A stretch of 40,116 nucleotides of DNA from the NCBI GenBank assembly GCA_016744355.1, contig JADGEN010000024.1, positions 1-40,116 on the forward strand, given 5' to 3'. Shown here one piece after another: positions 31,476 through 40,116 of this stretch (the stretch's first letter is position 1; every line of letters starts with the position of its first letter). The position numbers and the translations under genes were made by a program. Source of the DNA: Halieaceae bacterium. GTDB taxonomy: Bacteria; Pseudomonadota; Gammaproteobacteria; Pseudomonadales; Halieaceae. The notes below the pieces were generated by a model. It was not told the DNA's origin and searched no databases. It saw nothing but the letters and a program-made list of their open reading frames with translations.

Positions 31476-32648
31476 CTAGTCTTGCACAGAAACCCAGTCA
31501 CTTGAATTATCCAGCATCGCTGCAATCCAGTCCATAACGGGGACTCCCCCGGCGGTCTGGTCGGGTTCTGCCATTAAGAATGTATGCTTCTCTCCCGCCG
31601 GCACCCAGCTGTGCTGCCGCTCGGGATAGGCATCTTCCAGCTGCTGCAACTCAGGAAACAATACCGCCTCAAACGCGTCTTTGCCGATCTGCAGGAAGTA
31701 GTCTGCGAACGTTGTGTCGCGTGAATAGCTAAGCATTCCACGACGAAAATTGTCATCTTCGTCCATTTGCCAGATATGGTAATCTGAAAAATGCCCGTCT
31801 TCCGGAATACAGTTTTCGCAACTGTCGGGAATAAAAGCACCCATATTCCAGTCGTTCATCAATAACCTCAAAAAGTCGGGATCATTGGGACGAGCCACTC
31901 CAACCCCGGAGTCATTAATCAGCTCGATGGGCACATCCGGATACAGGTAGCGTACCAAAGGCAGCGCAAAAGTGGTGCCTAGGCCACCGCCACTGCTGCC
32001 TGCCAGTAAAATTCGGCGCGGTGTCGGAAACGTGTTCACCGCCACATCCAATGCTGCGGACAAATTGTGCAGGCCACGCTGGAAACGATCGTTTGCGCCG
32101 TCACCATCCGAATCGCTGTCCCTGTCACTGGCATGCAACCCACCGTCACAGTAGGGAAGGTAGACTTGATTCCAATCCTTTACCGGATTGTTTTCACGTG
32201 TGGTATCCATGATACCTACGGGAGGTATGCCGACGGCAGCAACCTCCGTGGCCGCGCAAAAGTCGGACCAGCATCCGCCGCCACCCTGCAGGTATATCAC
32301 CAGATCTTCGGAGCCGGTATCCATCGTGGACATAGTGTACTCGCCGCCCGCAAGACATAACGGACCGCCTCCCGCACCGAACGTGTGATTCACTACATCG
32401 CCCGAAGCTTCAGACTTCATGGGGGTGTATTCTCCCATGTAGCGGATAACACCCTGATCGTATATCTCCTGAAAAGCAATGGGTTCAGGTTCAGGTTCAG
32501 ATTCTACAATCCGGGCCTGATTGTTATTACCGTTATTATTGTTGTCTGAGCAAGCAGCGATCAGAGGCAGCCCCATAAGTGCCACAAGCCAAATCGCAAG
32601 ATTCTTGCGAATACCCGTTACTACAAATGATGTACTACCCGTCTCCAT
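31476..32648 (-). CDS. Pectinacetylesterase/Notum-family lipoprotein esterase
   Basis: The 390-residue protein has a lipobox LIAAC (Cys33) followed by an Asn-rich linker and Glu/Pro repeats. The fold signature LVIYLQGGGGCWSDF provides the oxyanion loop. The nucleophile elbow AGSSGGGLG places Ser219, with Asp likely in ELINDSG and His in GEKHTFL. An acidic DSDSDGDGAND insert could bind calcium. The family contains plant pectin acetylesterases and Notum, which remove acyl groups from carbohydrates or proteins; the bacterial substrate is unknown. It is divergent from the mechanosensitive channel gene. A GGGGCTGGA stretch upstream of the ATG could serve as ribosome binding site. Confidence 0.82.
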   Translation of the reverse strand: METGSTSFVVTGIRKNLAIWLVALMGLPLIAACSDNNNNGNNNQARIVESEPEPEPIAFQEIYDQGVIRYMGEYTPMKSEASGDVVNHTFGAGGGPLCLAGGEYTMSTMDTGSEDLVIYLQGGGGCWSDFCAATEVAAVGIPPVGIMDTTRENNPVKDWNQVYLPYCDGGLHASDRDSDSDGDGANDRFQRGLHNLSAALDVAVNTFPTPRRILLAGSSGGGLGTTFALPLVRYLYPDVPIELINDSGVGVARPNDPDFLRLLMNDWNMGAFIPDSCENCIPEDGHFSDYHIWQMDEDDNFRRGMLSYSRDTTFADYFLQIGKDAFEAVLFPELQQLEDAYPERQHSWVPAGEKHTFLMAEPDQTAGGVPVMDWIAAMLDNSSDWVSVQD

Positions 32649-32831
32649 ATTCCAGCCCCATGAATTATTTTTGGAAGATTCTACATGAAAGTTTTCACTG
32701 GAAACATTTATTTCTAGTAGGACGTCGTTTGCGGCTCTATTGGCAAACCCCTATGTTGAAATGGAAGCAACATTGATTGTCTCGGGCCTGTCGGTGCTAC
32801 ACTGCACCAATAGTCCCGGGAGACACATACA

Positions 32832-35800
32832 ATGCTGAGATCTTTACTTCTTCTCTGGCTGCTGGCATTCATTTCTTTTGGCGCCAACGCGATTGGCACC
32901 ACTGTTTCCTTATCGCAATTGGATTCCGCATTAGAGCAGGCAACTGCCCAAATGGACCCAGCAGATCCAACTTTTGAAATCTTGCAAAAGAGCTATAGGG
33001 AAACCCGTGGCTTACTGCTGGAAATAAAACGTCAAGACGACAAATTAGAAGCATACACTGCAGCGCGCGCCAATGCATATCAACAAGCGCAGGAAATCAC
33101 CTCTGAGCTAGAAACAACGAAAAAGAAGCCCGCCATAGTCCTCGAAGAATCGTTGCGCCTGGATGAACTGGAGCAGAGAGCATTGCTTGGTAAGTCTGAT
33201 CTTTCTGTCGTACAACATCGCCTGAATGAAGTGAGCCGTCAGAAGACGGATGAGGCCAACAGACCAGTTTATATTCGCGAGCAACTCGCCAAATTGGGCT
33301 CCTCGTTACCTGGGCTGGAAGCCAACCTAAAGCTCATCAACAGCGCCTCAGAGACGGGCAGTCAGGATGAAGCGCGATTCTGGTTGACCCAAGCCCAACT
33401 GGCCAGCAATAGAACCGAGAAAGCCGCTCTGGATGAAGAACTGCTCAGCCAGCCAATGCGCTTGAAACTGCTTACAGCACAATACACTAAGCTAGACTAC
33501 GAGCGCGTAGAGCTCGAGCAACAGATACAGCAACTGGAAGATCGCTCCAGCGAAATGCGCCAGGAAGAGGCAGATCAAGCTTTGGCTGCCGCTGAGTCCG
33601 CAAAAGAGAATGCACTGGGAAAACACGCTGCAGTGCAAAAACTTGCCGCCGAGAACACCGTACTAAGTGCTTCTCTGGGCGAGCGCAATGCAGCCATCGA
33701 ACGTTTGAGGTCAAAAGAGCAAGTCGCTACAACGCAAGCAGACCAATTTGAGCGTGAGCTACGGCTTATTGAACGTAAGCTTGAAATCCTGGGCATGACC
33801 AAAACGGTTGGAGAGATCCTCCGCGAACAGGTCGTGCGTCTACCAACCATAAAATCAACCAACAAACGCCTCGCTGCCATCGCCGAACTCACAGGCAATT
33901 CCAGCCTACGACAAATGGAGTTACGCGACATGCAGCGTCAGCTCGCTGACGTTCAAACCTATATCGACGGCATTGCTGTTGGGCAGGATGTAGCTGAGAA
34001 CGCACAGCTAGAAGAAGACCTGACAAAGCTGGTTCTCAGTAGGCGAGCACTGGTCAGTGGCGCTATCGATACCGAGTCCACCTATGCACGCACACTGAGT
34101 GATCTGGATTTTTCGGTTCACCGCCTGGCCGATGCGGTCGAACACTACCGGGGATTCATCTCAGAGCGCCTGCTTTGGGTGCAGTCTCGTGATTCAATTT
34201 CATGGTCGCTATTTACCGAACTTCCAGGGCAAATAACTGAAACATTTTCACCGCAGCGGTGGTACTCGCTGTTTGATTGGTATCTGGCAGCTATTCTGGA
34301 TTCGCCGATAGCTCTGATGCTATTGTTGATCATCGCCATTTTGGCCTATTTTACTCCGACGCTGAAAACAAAGCTCATCGCCACCGGGAATAACGTGGGC
34401 ATAGTCCGCGTTGACTCTTTTCTACCCACTGCAAAATCTTTGTTTTACACCCTTGTACTTACGCTGAGGTGGCCGTTGTTAATGGCAGCTTTCGCTTTAC
34501 CTCTCTATGACTACCACCTTGAAACACCCCTACCTCACGCCCTTTTTGACGCCCTCACCCGCACATCAGTTTTTTACATTGGCATGGAGTTTGTTCGCTA
34601 CCTGCTGTTTCCCAGGGGCTTGGTGGAAGCGCATTTCCGTTGGCCTAGCTCGCGTGTTTCAAAGCTTCGAAAGCGTTTCGTACGCTTTGAGCAAAGCTTG
34701 CTACCCGCTATGTTTATCGGTGTATTGTTCCTTTACCTCTACCCCACAAATGTGGGCGGCTCTGTCGCAACCATCGCCGTGATTACAATGCTTTTCTCCA
34801 TGGCATACTTTTTCTATCGATTGCCCCACTTTGTGCAGGGAAAAATAAACCATTTTTTCATTGACGAGCAGGTACGCCTACACCGCACATGGGGCTCAGT
34901 GACTCGCACTACGCTAGCCTGGGCGCCTATTGCAATGATTGTGGCTGTGTTATTTGGTTACACCTACACTGCTGTGGAGTTTTCTCTCTTATTGATGCAA
35001 TCTGTCGCTCTTTTCGTCGTCATGCTATTACTATACGAGCTTGGCTCGCGCTGGCTACGCATTACCCGCAGGCGCCTTAGACTGAAAATGCAACAGGAGT
35101 TGGCCAAAACTGATGACGATGGCGAAGAAGCAACGGTGGAAGACGATACCCTGGAGCACGATCCAGATCTTCTAGGCGATGAAGGAACCAAGCTACTCAA
35201 TGCTATGCTACTGATTGGTAGCGCGTTTGGTCTGATAGTAGTGTGGTCCGATGTATTTCCTGCCCTGGGAATTCTCCATTCCATAGAAGTATGGCAGAGC
35301 TCGGACGTAGTCGACGGCCAGGATCTGTTAGTCAGCGTTACCCTGGGAGACGTTTTTACAGCACTTGTAATTGGTCTGTTGGGGTGGATTGTAGTTCGCC
35401 GCCTGCCAGGACTGCTAGAGATTGTATTGCGCCGCAGCATGGATGTCGGTGCGGCCTCCGCCTATGCCTTTGCTACTGTCGTAAGATACTTTTTAACCGC
35501 CCTTGTAGTCATTGCAGTGCTTTCAATTCTAGGTGGTAGTTGGTCTCAAATTCAGTGGGCCGTTGCAGCCTTGAGTTTGGGTATTGGTTTTGGACTGCAG
35601 GAAATCGTAGCTAACTTCATCAGCGGCATCATCATTTTATTTGAGCAGCCCATCAGGGTAGGTGACACCGTAACGATTGGAGATACATCAGGAATCGTAA
35701 CCAAAATTCACATGCGTGCGACCACTATCCGCGACTGGGAGAGGCGAGAACTGCTGGTTCCCAACAAAGAGTTTGTTACTGGACGCCTGTTAAACTGGTC

Positions 35801-36149
35801 ACTCACCGACCCTGTCACCCGCCTGCATATTGAACTGGGCGTTGCCTACGGTACAGACATGGACGAGGCGATGGACATTGTCCGCAATGCTGCAACGCAG
35901 CACCCCTTAATCCTGGATGACCCCGCCCCCTTTGTCACTTTCGAGGAGTTTGGCGACAACAGCCTTAACATTTCACTGCGTTGTTATTTAGAGGAGCTGG
36001 ACAAGCGCCTCTCTACTGCCAGTGCTATCCGGCTGGAAATTAACCGTAAGCTGGGTGAGGCTGACATCAGCGTCTCGTTCCCGCAAAGAGACGTGCACCT
36101 CGATGCCAAGGGTCCACTGGACATTCGGCTGGTGGACTCGCCCGACTGA
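32832..36149 (+). CDS. MscK/KefA-like large mechanosensitive ion channel
   Basis: The 1105-residue protein has a signal peptide (about residues 1-22, ending in GANA). A long periplasmic coiled coil (about 30-440) follows, then several transmembrane segments from about residue 485. The C-terminal MscS core starts near residue 900: VAALSLGIGFGLQEIVANF is the pore-lining helix, FEQPIRVGDTVTI the beta domain, and LLVPNKEFVTGRLLNWS the conserved MscS segment. An acidic cytoplasmic loop (around AKTDDDGEEATVEDDT) lies between transmembrane groups. It should open on membrane tension to release solutes on osmotic downshift. Length and domain order match MscK/MscM of gammaproteobacteria. It stands alone as a transcription unit. 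Confidence 0.92.
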   Translation: MLRSLLLLWLLAFISFGANAIGTTVSLSQLDSALEQATAQMDPADPTFEILQKSYRETRGLLLEIKRQDDKLEAYTAARANAYQQAQEITSELETTKKKPAIVLEESLRLDELEQRALLGKSDLSVVQHRLNEVSRQKTDEANRPVYIREQLAKLGSSLPGLEANLKLINSASETGSQDEARFWLTQAQLASNRTEKAALDEELLSQPMRLKLLTAQYTKLDYERVELEQQIQQLEDRSSEMRQEEADQALAAAESAKENALGKHAAVQKLAAENTVLSASLGERNAAIERLRSKEQVATTQADQFERELRLIERKLEILGMTKTVGEILREQVVRLPTIKSTNKRLAAIAELTGNSSLRQMELRDMQRQLADVQTYIDGIAVGQDVAENAQLEEDLTKLVLSRRALVSGAIDTESTYARTLSDLDFSVHRLADAVEHYRGFISERLLWVQSRDSISWSLFTELPGQITETFSPQRWYSLFDWYLAAILDSPIALMLLLIIAILAYFTPTLKTKLIATGNNVGIVRVDSFLPTAKSLFYTLVLTLRWPLLMAAFALPLYDYHLETPLPHALFDALTRTSVFYIGMEFVRYLLFPRGLVEAHFRWPSSRVSKLRKRFVRFEQSLLPAMFIGVLFLYLYPTNVGGSVATIAVITMLFSMAYFFYRLPHFVQGKINHFFIDEQVRLHRTWGSVTRTTLAWAPIAMIVAVLFGYTYTAVEFSLLLMQSVALFVVMLLLYELGSRWLRITRRRLRLKMQQELAKTDDDGEEATVEDDTLEHDPDLLGDEGTKLLNAMLLIGSAFGLIVVWSDVFPALGILHSIEVWQSSDVVDGQDLLVSVTLGDVFTALVIGLLGWIVVRRLPGLLEIVLRRSMDVGAASAYAFATVVRYFLTALVVIAVLSILGGSWSQIQWAVAALSLGIGFGLQEIVANFISGIIILFEQPIRVGDTVTIGDTSGIVTKIHMRATTIRDWERRELLVPNKEFVTGRLLNWSLTDPVTRLHIELGVAYGTDMDEAMDIVRNAATQHPLILDDPAPFVTFEEFGDNSLNISLRCYLEELDKRLSTASAIRLEINRKLGEADISVSFPQRDVHLDAKGPLDIRLVDSPD

Positions 36150-36314
36150 AAAATATTTGCGAGCTCATAAAAAGAAAAACCGGCTAATACGATTGGTAAA
36201 TTCCCATGTAGTTCTGGGTTTTTCTCTGGTTACTACAACGCTCCTACACCGCCGTGAACCATACTCACATGGGTAGCAGCCGTTAGTTAGCCTTTCAGAT
36301 GAGAATATAAGGTA

Positions 36315-37256
36315 TCAGAATCGGTATGTAATATTTAGCATCTGACTGCTGCGTTCTCCAAAACCGAATTCAGCAAGAACCGCAAAACTCCGGTTGATAT
36401 CCCACTGGCCGCCTATTAAGTAATTCCAGGGTTCGGCAGTAGACTGCTCAATTTCGACATCGACCAAATTATCACCAATATCAATCTCCAGGTCGAGTGT
36501 CTGCTCAATTTCCTGATACATCGCTCCGACCCACAACACCCCCGTAAAACCACCCAACTTGCCATTCCAACCAATGCGTGAGGACACCACTGTGGCCTCG
36601 GCATCGGTCGTTGATATATCAAGATTTGCATTTGTTCGGTTAACATCTATCATGCCGAAAAAATCCTTATACCCCCCCGCTATAGTGGTGCCAAATCCAG
36701 TCACATCTGCAGTGTAATCCAGCTCAAATTTTGTATCGATTTGACAGTTATTGTCAGTCAATTTACACAGACCCGGAAAAATCGGTGCGAGATTCACCAT
36801 TAGTGGACCATCTGCATCACCCTCGGTGCGGCCCAAAATTCCATACACATTCCAAAAAGGGAGTATCCACGCGTCAAAGCGTAGGGTAATTGTCGACTCT
36901 TCATTTTGCACCTCGTTGACGACCGCCAAACCGGGGTTCTTTACATCGACTCCATTGACCAGCACATCACCGACATCAAAGGGCTGTTCTTGATGCATAT
37001 AACCCAGCGACACCCCAAACGGTCGAGGCAGAACATACCCGCGTTCACAAGCCTCTTTGCCCAGAATTGGCAAAAAATTCGACCAGCGGTCTTCGCAAGT
37101 ACTTATACTGCTCTTGCCTGATTCGTAGGGAACAGTGCTAACTGGATTCTCGCGTGCCGTCGCTTTATCGGGGCCATCTTCTCCGGCAAGCGATCTTTGA
37201 GCCGCTAATGGCAGAGCGCACATTAGAGAGATAAAACAGCTCGCTATAGTTTTCAT
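36315..37256 (-). CDS. Outer-membrane beta-barrel protein, family uncertain
   Basis: The start is ATG 37256 (313 residues) because GGAG lies 8 nt upstream; an earlier in-frame start at 37298 would add 14 residues before the signal peptide. The signal peptide MKTIASCFISLMCALPLAAQ is followed by a polar region with two Cys (STCEDRW, GKEACERG). Alternating hydrophobic strands such as STITLRFDAWILPFWNVYGILG follow, and the C-terminal Phe in LNITYRF is the usual barrel-assembly signal. I do not recognise a named function. It lies 140 bp downstream of the type I secretion adaptor gene on the same strand, without evidence of co-transcription. Confidence 0.75.
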   Translation of the reverse strand: MKTIASCFISLMCALPLAAQRSLAGEDGPDKATARENPVSTVPYESGKSSISTCEDRWSNFLPILGKEACERGYVLPRPFGVSLGYMHQEQPFDVGDVLVNGVDVKNPGLAVVNEVQNEESTITLRFDAWILPFWNVYGILGRTEGDADGPLMVNLAPIFPGLCKLTDNNCQIDTKFELDYTADVTGFGTTIAGGYKDFFGMIDVNRTNANLDISTTDAEATVVSSRIGWNGKLGGFTGVLWVGAMYQEIEQTLDLEIDIGDNLVDVEIEQSTAEPWNYLIGGQWDINRSFAVLAEFGFGERSSQMLNITYRF

Positions 37257-37396
37257 AGGAGTTACTCCGCAACGAAAGCGATGGAACGCTGCTAACACGC
37301 TGCAACTCTCGAATTCTTGAATTTCAAAACCCTTAATCTAACTCGTAGCTATGCGGAAAAGCCACATTAATCTAGTAGTTATTTCAGCAATACCGG

Positions 37397-38752
37397 TTAA
37401 CGCTCGCGAAATGCGCTGTCAAACCCCCTCGTGACCGGTTTCAACAAGTAATCCAGAATTGATTTTGAGCCAGTTTTGATATCGACGACTACGGTCATGC
37501 CTGGAATAATTTGAAGCTGGCCTGGATTACTGCCCATATATGGCTTTTCCAATGCAATCTCGGTTCTGTAGTAAGGCAATTGTCTTTCGTCAAGATAGGT
37601 CGATGCAGATATTTTCTGAACCACACCACGCACGCTACCAAAGCGGGAAAAACTATAGGAGTCAACTTTCACTTTGGCTTCCTGTCCTAGATGTACATGG
37701 CCGATATCTTCCGGTGAAACTCTGCTCTCAACTATCATCTCGTCGTTAACTGGCACAATTTGCAGAATAACCTGGCCCGGGTCCACCACCGAATTCTGGC
37801 CATTAACTACCAAGCTCTTAATCACGCCGGAAACGGGGGCTATCACCTCAAGGCGCTGCACCCTATCAACTTGCCTAATGAGCGTCTGACCCACCTCGGC
37901 CAATTGCGAAGCTACCAGACCTGCCTCCAGCTCAATTTCCTCGTCAAAATTGGCCAAGAGCTCCAGGCGCTTTGAATTAGCTTCAACTAAAGCTGACTTG
38001 GCAACCAATACATTGTCTACAATTGTATCCCGTTTTGTCTCCATCTCGGCCAGACGACTTTTGGTAGTTAACAGATCGGTGCGTGAGATAATTTTATCGG
38101 CATTGAGAGTCTCTCGTATGTCAACTTGCTCTTCAAAAATCGTAATCTCTTTTGCAATTGAATTGGCATGGTTGCGGTGACGCTGCAGTTCAATTTCACG
38201 CTGTTCAATCTGCGCGTCAACAACCCGAAGTTCGCTGTTTAAAGTTTTCACCTGTGCAAGGTAGATGGTCTTCTGTTTGGATGCCAATAGTGGGTAATTT
38301 TCTCCAATTGCGGAAAAATCGGGCTCTCGATTCTGAACTATTGCCTGAAGCCTCTCTGCCTCTAGCCCTAAAGAAGCTTTCTGCACCAAACTTTTCTCAT
38401 ACTCCGACTGTGAAGTAGAGGGCGAGAAGCGAACGAGCAGATCTCCCGCTTCCACTTGATCGCCATTGCGTACGGCAATCTCAGAGACTATCCCTCCCTC
38501 AAGATGCTGAACACTATGCAGTAGTCCAACAGGAATCACCTCACCTTTCGCCTTGGCCACTTCACTTACCTGTGTGACATTAGCCCAAACTAGAACTGCC
38601 AAAAATATTGCCGCAGAAAGATAGATGGCGTAAGCGATATAGACAGAGGAACCCTGTTCCTCCAATTCAATCGCTTGTGAAAGAAAGCGTGCGCGGGCAA
38701 CTGGTAGACCGACACTTCCTCGCGAAGAAAAAACTACTGAATCCTGGCTCAT
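37397..38752 (-). CDS. Type I secretion membrane-fusion protein (HlyD/LapC family)
   Basis: The 451-residue protein has one transmembrane helix (about residues 39-60, AYAIYLSAAIFLAVLVW). A barrel-lipoyl segment with HSVQHLEGGIVSEIAVRNGD follows, which is typical of T1SS adaptors. A long coiled coil (about 120-290) is followed by the second lipoyl half with VIAPVSGVIKSLVVNGQ and the C-terminal region ending near GMTVVVDIKTG. Its ATG overlaps the stop of the ABC transporter gene by 4 bp, so the pair is co-translated. With an outer-membrane TolC-like partner it would export an RTX-type adhesin, protease or lipase. No such substrate gene is in the window. Confidence 0.9.
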   Translation of the reverse strand: MSQDSVVFSSRGSVGLPVARARFLSQAIELEEQGSSVYIAYAIYLSAAIFLAVLVWANVTQVSEVAKAKGEVIPVGLLHSVQHLEGGIVSEIAVRNGDQVEAGDLLVRFSPSTSQSEYEKSLVQKASLGLEAERLQAIVQNREPDFSAIGENYPLLASKQKTIYLAQVKTLNSELRVVDAQIEQREIELQRHRNHANSIAKEITIFEEQVDIRETLNADKIISRTDLLTTKSRLAEMETKRDTIVDNVLVAKSALVEANSKRLELLANFDEEIELEAGLVASQLAEVGQTLIRQVDRVQRLEVIAPVSGVIKSLVVNGQNSVVDPGQVILQIVPVNDEMIVESRVSPEDIGHVHLGQEAKVKVDSYSFSRFGSVRGVVQKISASTYLDERQLPYYRTEIALEKPYMGSNPGQLQIIPGMTVVVDIKTGSKSILDYLLKPVTRGFDSAFRER

Positions 38753-40116
38753 TTCTGTGACTCCAACATAAGTGCAACCGCCTGCTCAGAGGGGCCAAAA
38801 AATTGGGCTACTCCCTGATCAAGCAAAATCGCTTTATCTGCCATGCGAATGTGACTGGGGCGATGACTCACCATAATAATCGTGCGTTTTCCCTTCAAAT
38901 GCTCTATTTGGCGCATAAAACGCTGATCGCTCAAATCATCCAGCGACGCTCCGGGTTCATCCAGCAGCAAAATCTGGGCAGGTACGACGAATGCCCTGGC
39001 CATAGAGAGCGCGCGCATAAATCCAGGTGGAAGCCTTGATGTGACGCTGTCACCAATCCTACTGTCAAAACCGTCGGGCAAACGAAGAATGTCATCCAAC
39101 ACCCCGGCCTCTTTCGCTGCACGGCGTAAATCATCGTCGGTCGCCAGTCCATTATTGAGACGCATGTTCTGTGCAATGGTGCCATGGAACATTTTTGTGT
39201 CCTGAGGTACATATGCGATAGCACTGCGATAATCCATGGCATTTATCTGCCTGATATCTGTATCGTCTACAGATAGTGAACCTGCCTGAGGCCTATACAT
39301 ACCCGCTATCAGTTTCATTAAGGTCGACTTACCAGAACCAGTCGCACCAATAATGGCTATCATTTCCCCGGGCTGGGCGGAAAATGAAACACCCAACAAA
39401 GCCGGATCCAATTTTGGGGTATAGCGAAAACTCACTCGATCAACAGAAATTTTTCCCCTGATTTCGGACAGAATCAGTCCTGCTTGCCCCGAATGCTGTT
39501 CTGCCTCTAGACCCATAAGCTGATTGATCTGCTTCATTGACTTGAGCGTGTGCTGCAGTTTGGAAAAAGAGAGAAATGTGGTCTGTATTGGAGAGAGCAC
39601 TCTCCAAACCAAGGCCATTGTAGCGATCAAAGCACCAATCGTTAGATCACCTGCCATGACCTGAGTTGCACCCAAGCCCACTACAGCAACCCCGGATAAT
39701 GTCATTAACCCCTGAGACAAGCTTTGCATAACACCGTTAGCAAGAAATGTGTGGTGATTTGCTGTGACGGCCTCCCCTGAGATTTCACGAAAGCGCTCCC
39801 ACCATACACTCTCACCGCCTATTGCCTTGATTTCCTGACGCCCCTCCATGCTCTGCATCAAGATACGTTGCTTATTATTCCTGGCAATCCCCGACCTCAG
39901 AACCTTGGCTCGAACATGGGGAAACCAAAAACTACCAAAAGCGATATAAATTACTATCATCACCACGGGAACAAGAGCGATATAGCCCGCCAGGATAGCT
40001 ATTACAAAAATAAACAGAAGAACAAAGGGGAGCTCCAGTAACACTGAGGCACTGGACCCAGTAAAGAAATCACGTACAGAATCAAATTGTTTCAATCTAG
40101 ATAGCTGAGCAGCCAC
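38749..40116 (-). CDS. Type I secretion ABC transporter, C-terminal part with degenerate signature motif
   Basis: The gene runs off the right edge; 455 C-terminal residues are visible. The transmembrane part starts within RLKQFDSVRDFFTG and includes further helices up to about residue 180. The ATPase domain has Walker A GATGSGKST, a Q-loop Gln in YVPQDTKMF, Walker B ILLLDEPGASLDD and the H-loop MVSHRPSH. The usual LSGGQ signature is replaced by LPPGF (39019-39033). The catalytic Glu and His are intact, so a homodimer would rely on an altered signature, or the protein pairs with another ABC subunit encoded further right. The homologous LapB/PrtD-type exporters form T1SS with the adaptor that follows. 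Confidence 0.88.
   Translation of the reverse strand: MAAQLSRLKQFDSVRDFFTGSSASVLLELPFVLLFIFVIAILAGYIALVPVVMIVIYIAFGSFWFPHVRAKVLRSGIARNNKQRILMQSMEGRQEIKAIGGESVWWERFREISGEAVTANHHTFLANGVMQSLSQGLMTLSGVAVVGLGATQVMAGDLTIGALIATMALVWRVLSPIQTTFLSFSKLQHTLKSMKQINQLMGLEAEQHSGQAGLILSEIRGKISVDRVSFRYTPKLDPALLGVSFSAQPGEMIAIIGATGSGKSTLMKLIAGMYRPQAGSLSVDDTDIRQINAMDYRSAIAYVPQDTKMFHGTIAQNMRLNNGLATDDDLRRAAKEAGVLDDILRLPDGFDSRIGDSVTSRLPPGFMRALSMARAFVVPAQILLLDEPGASLDDLSDQRFMRQIEHLKGKRTIIMVSHRPSHIRMADKAILLDQGVAQFFGPSEQAVALMLESQK

Noticed and set aside
1-40116. CRISPR arrays, tRNA or rRNA genes
   Set aside because: No regularly spaced direct repeats, no tRNA-like T-loop/acceptor patterns and no rRNA-like segments were seen on either strand.

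Overview
The window looks like chromosomal DNA of a marine or aquatic gammaproteobacterium. The evidence is roughly balanced base composition, a dense coding layout, lipoproteins with typical lipoboxes, an outer-membrane protein ending in Phe, a giant MscK-type channel, an RTX-type type I secretion pair, and an acyl-CoA degradation operon of the kind common in Cellvibrionales/Halieaceae-like oligotrophs. That taxonomic guess is inference from gene content; no rRNA or tRNA gene is present.

Region 1 (1-7.7 kb, minus strand): the first 92 codons of a penicillin-acylase-family lipoprotein, then an eight-gene operon. In transcription order it holds two OB-fold/zinc-ribbon DUF35 proteins, two thiolase-fold proteins that both lack the usual nucleophilic cysteine, an acyl-CoA synthetase, a crotonase, a nitroreductase and a second crotonase. 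Cys-less thiolase folds paired with DUF35 proteins recall the Ltp2-type retro-aldolases of steroid side-chain degradation, so the operon probably activates and shortens a branched or alicyclic acid. A perfect 7-bp inverted repeat lies just upstream.

Region 2 (7.7-17 kb): gamma-glutamyltranspeptidase, a type I extradiol dioxygenase, an EmrAB-like efflux pair whose adaptor gene has no canonical start codon, a double-cupin protein, a luciferase-like monooxygenase, a DJ-1/PfpI protein and an HI0933-family flavoprotein.

Region 3 (17-24.9 kb): an accessory island between two flavoprotein genes. It holds a C-terminal fragment of a DUF3732 ATPase, a lipoprotein with HELAH, and a relic integron. The integron relic consists of a toxin-antitoxin cassette bounded by perfectly complementary core sites, an attC-like hairpin, and a decayed tyrosine integrase preceded by a LexA-like box. 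The island continues with a zinc-ribbon methyltransferase, a second weaker attC-like palindrome, a lipoprotein combining a Cys-bearing N-terminal module, MopE-like repeats and a CAP domain, and a small secreted protein.

Region 4 (24.9-40.1 kb): a COG2509 flavoprotein, an RsuA-type pseudouridine synthase, an M50 protease with CBS domains and an M19 dipeptidase in a plus-strand run. These are followed by a DUF3604 protein, a pectinacetylesterase-like lipoprotein, an MscK-like channel, an outer-membrane protein, and a type I secretion adaptor plus a partial ABC transporter with a degenerate signature motif.

The most notable observations are the SOS-linked integron relic with its self-promoted toxin-antitoxin cassette, the Cys-less thiolase/DUF35 operon, the shared N-terminal module of two island lipoproteins, and the apparent ATT start of the EmrA-like gene.
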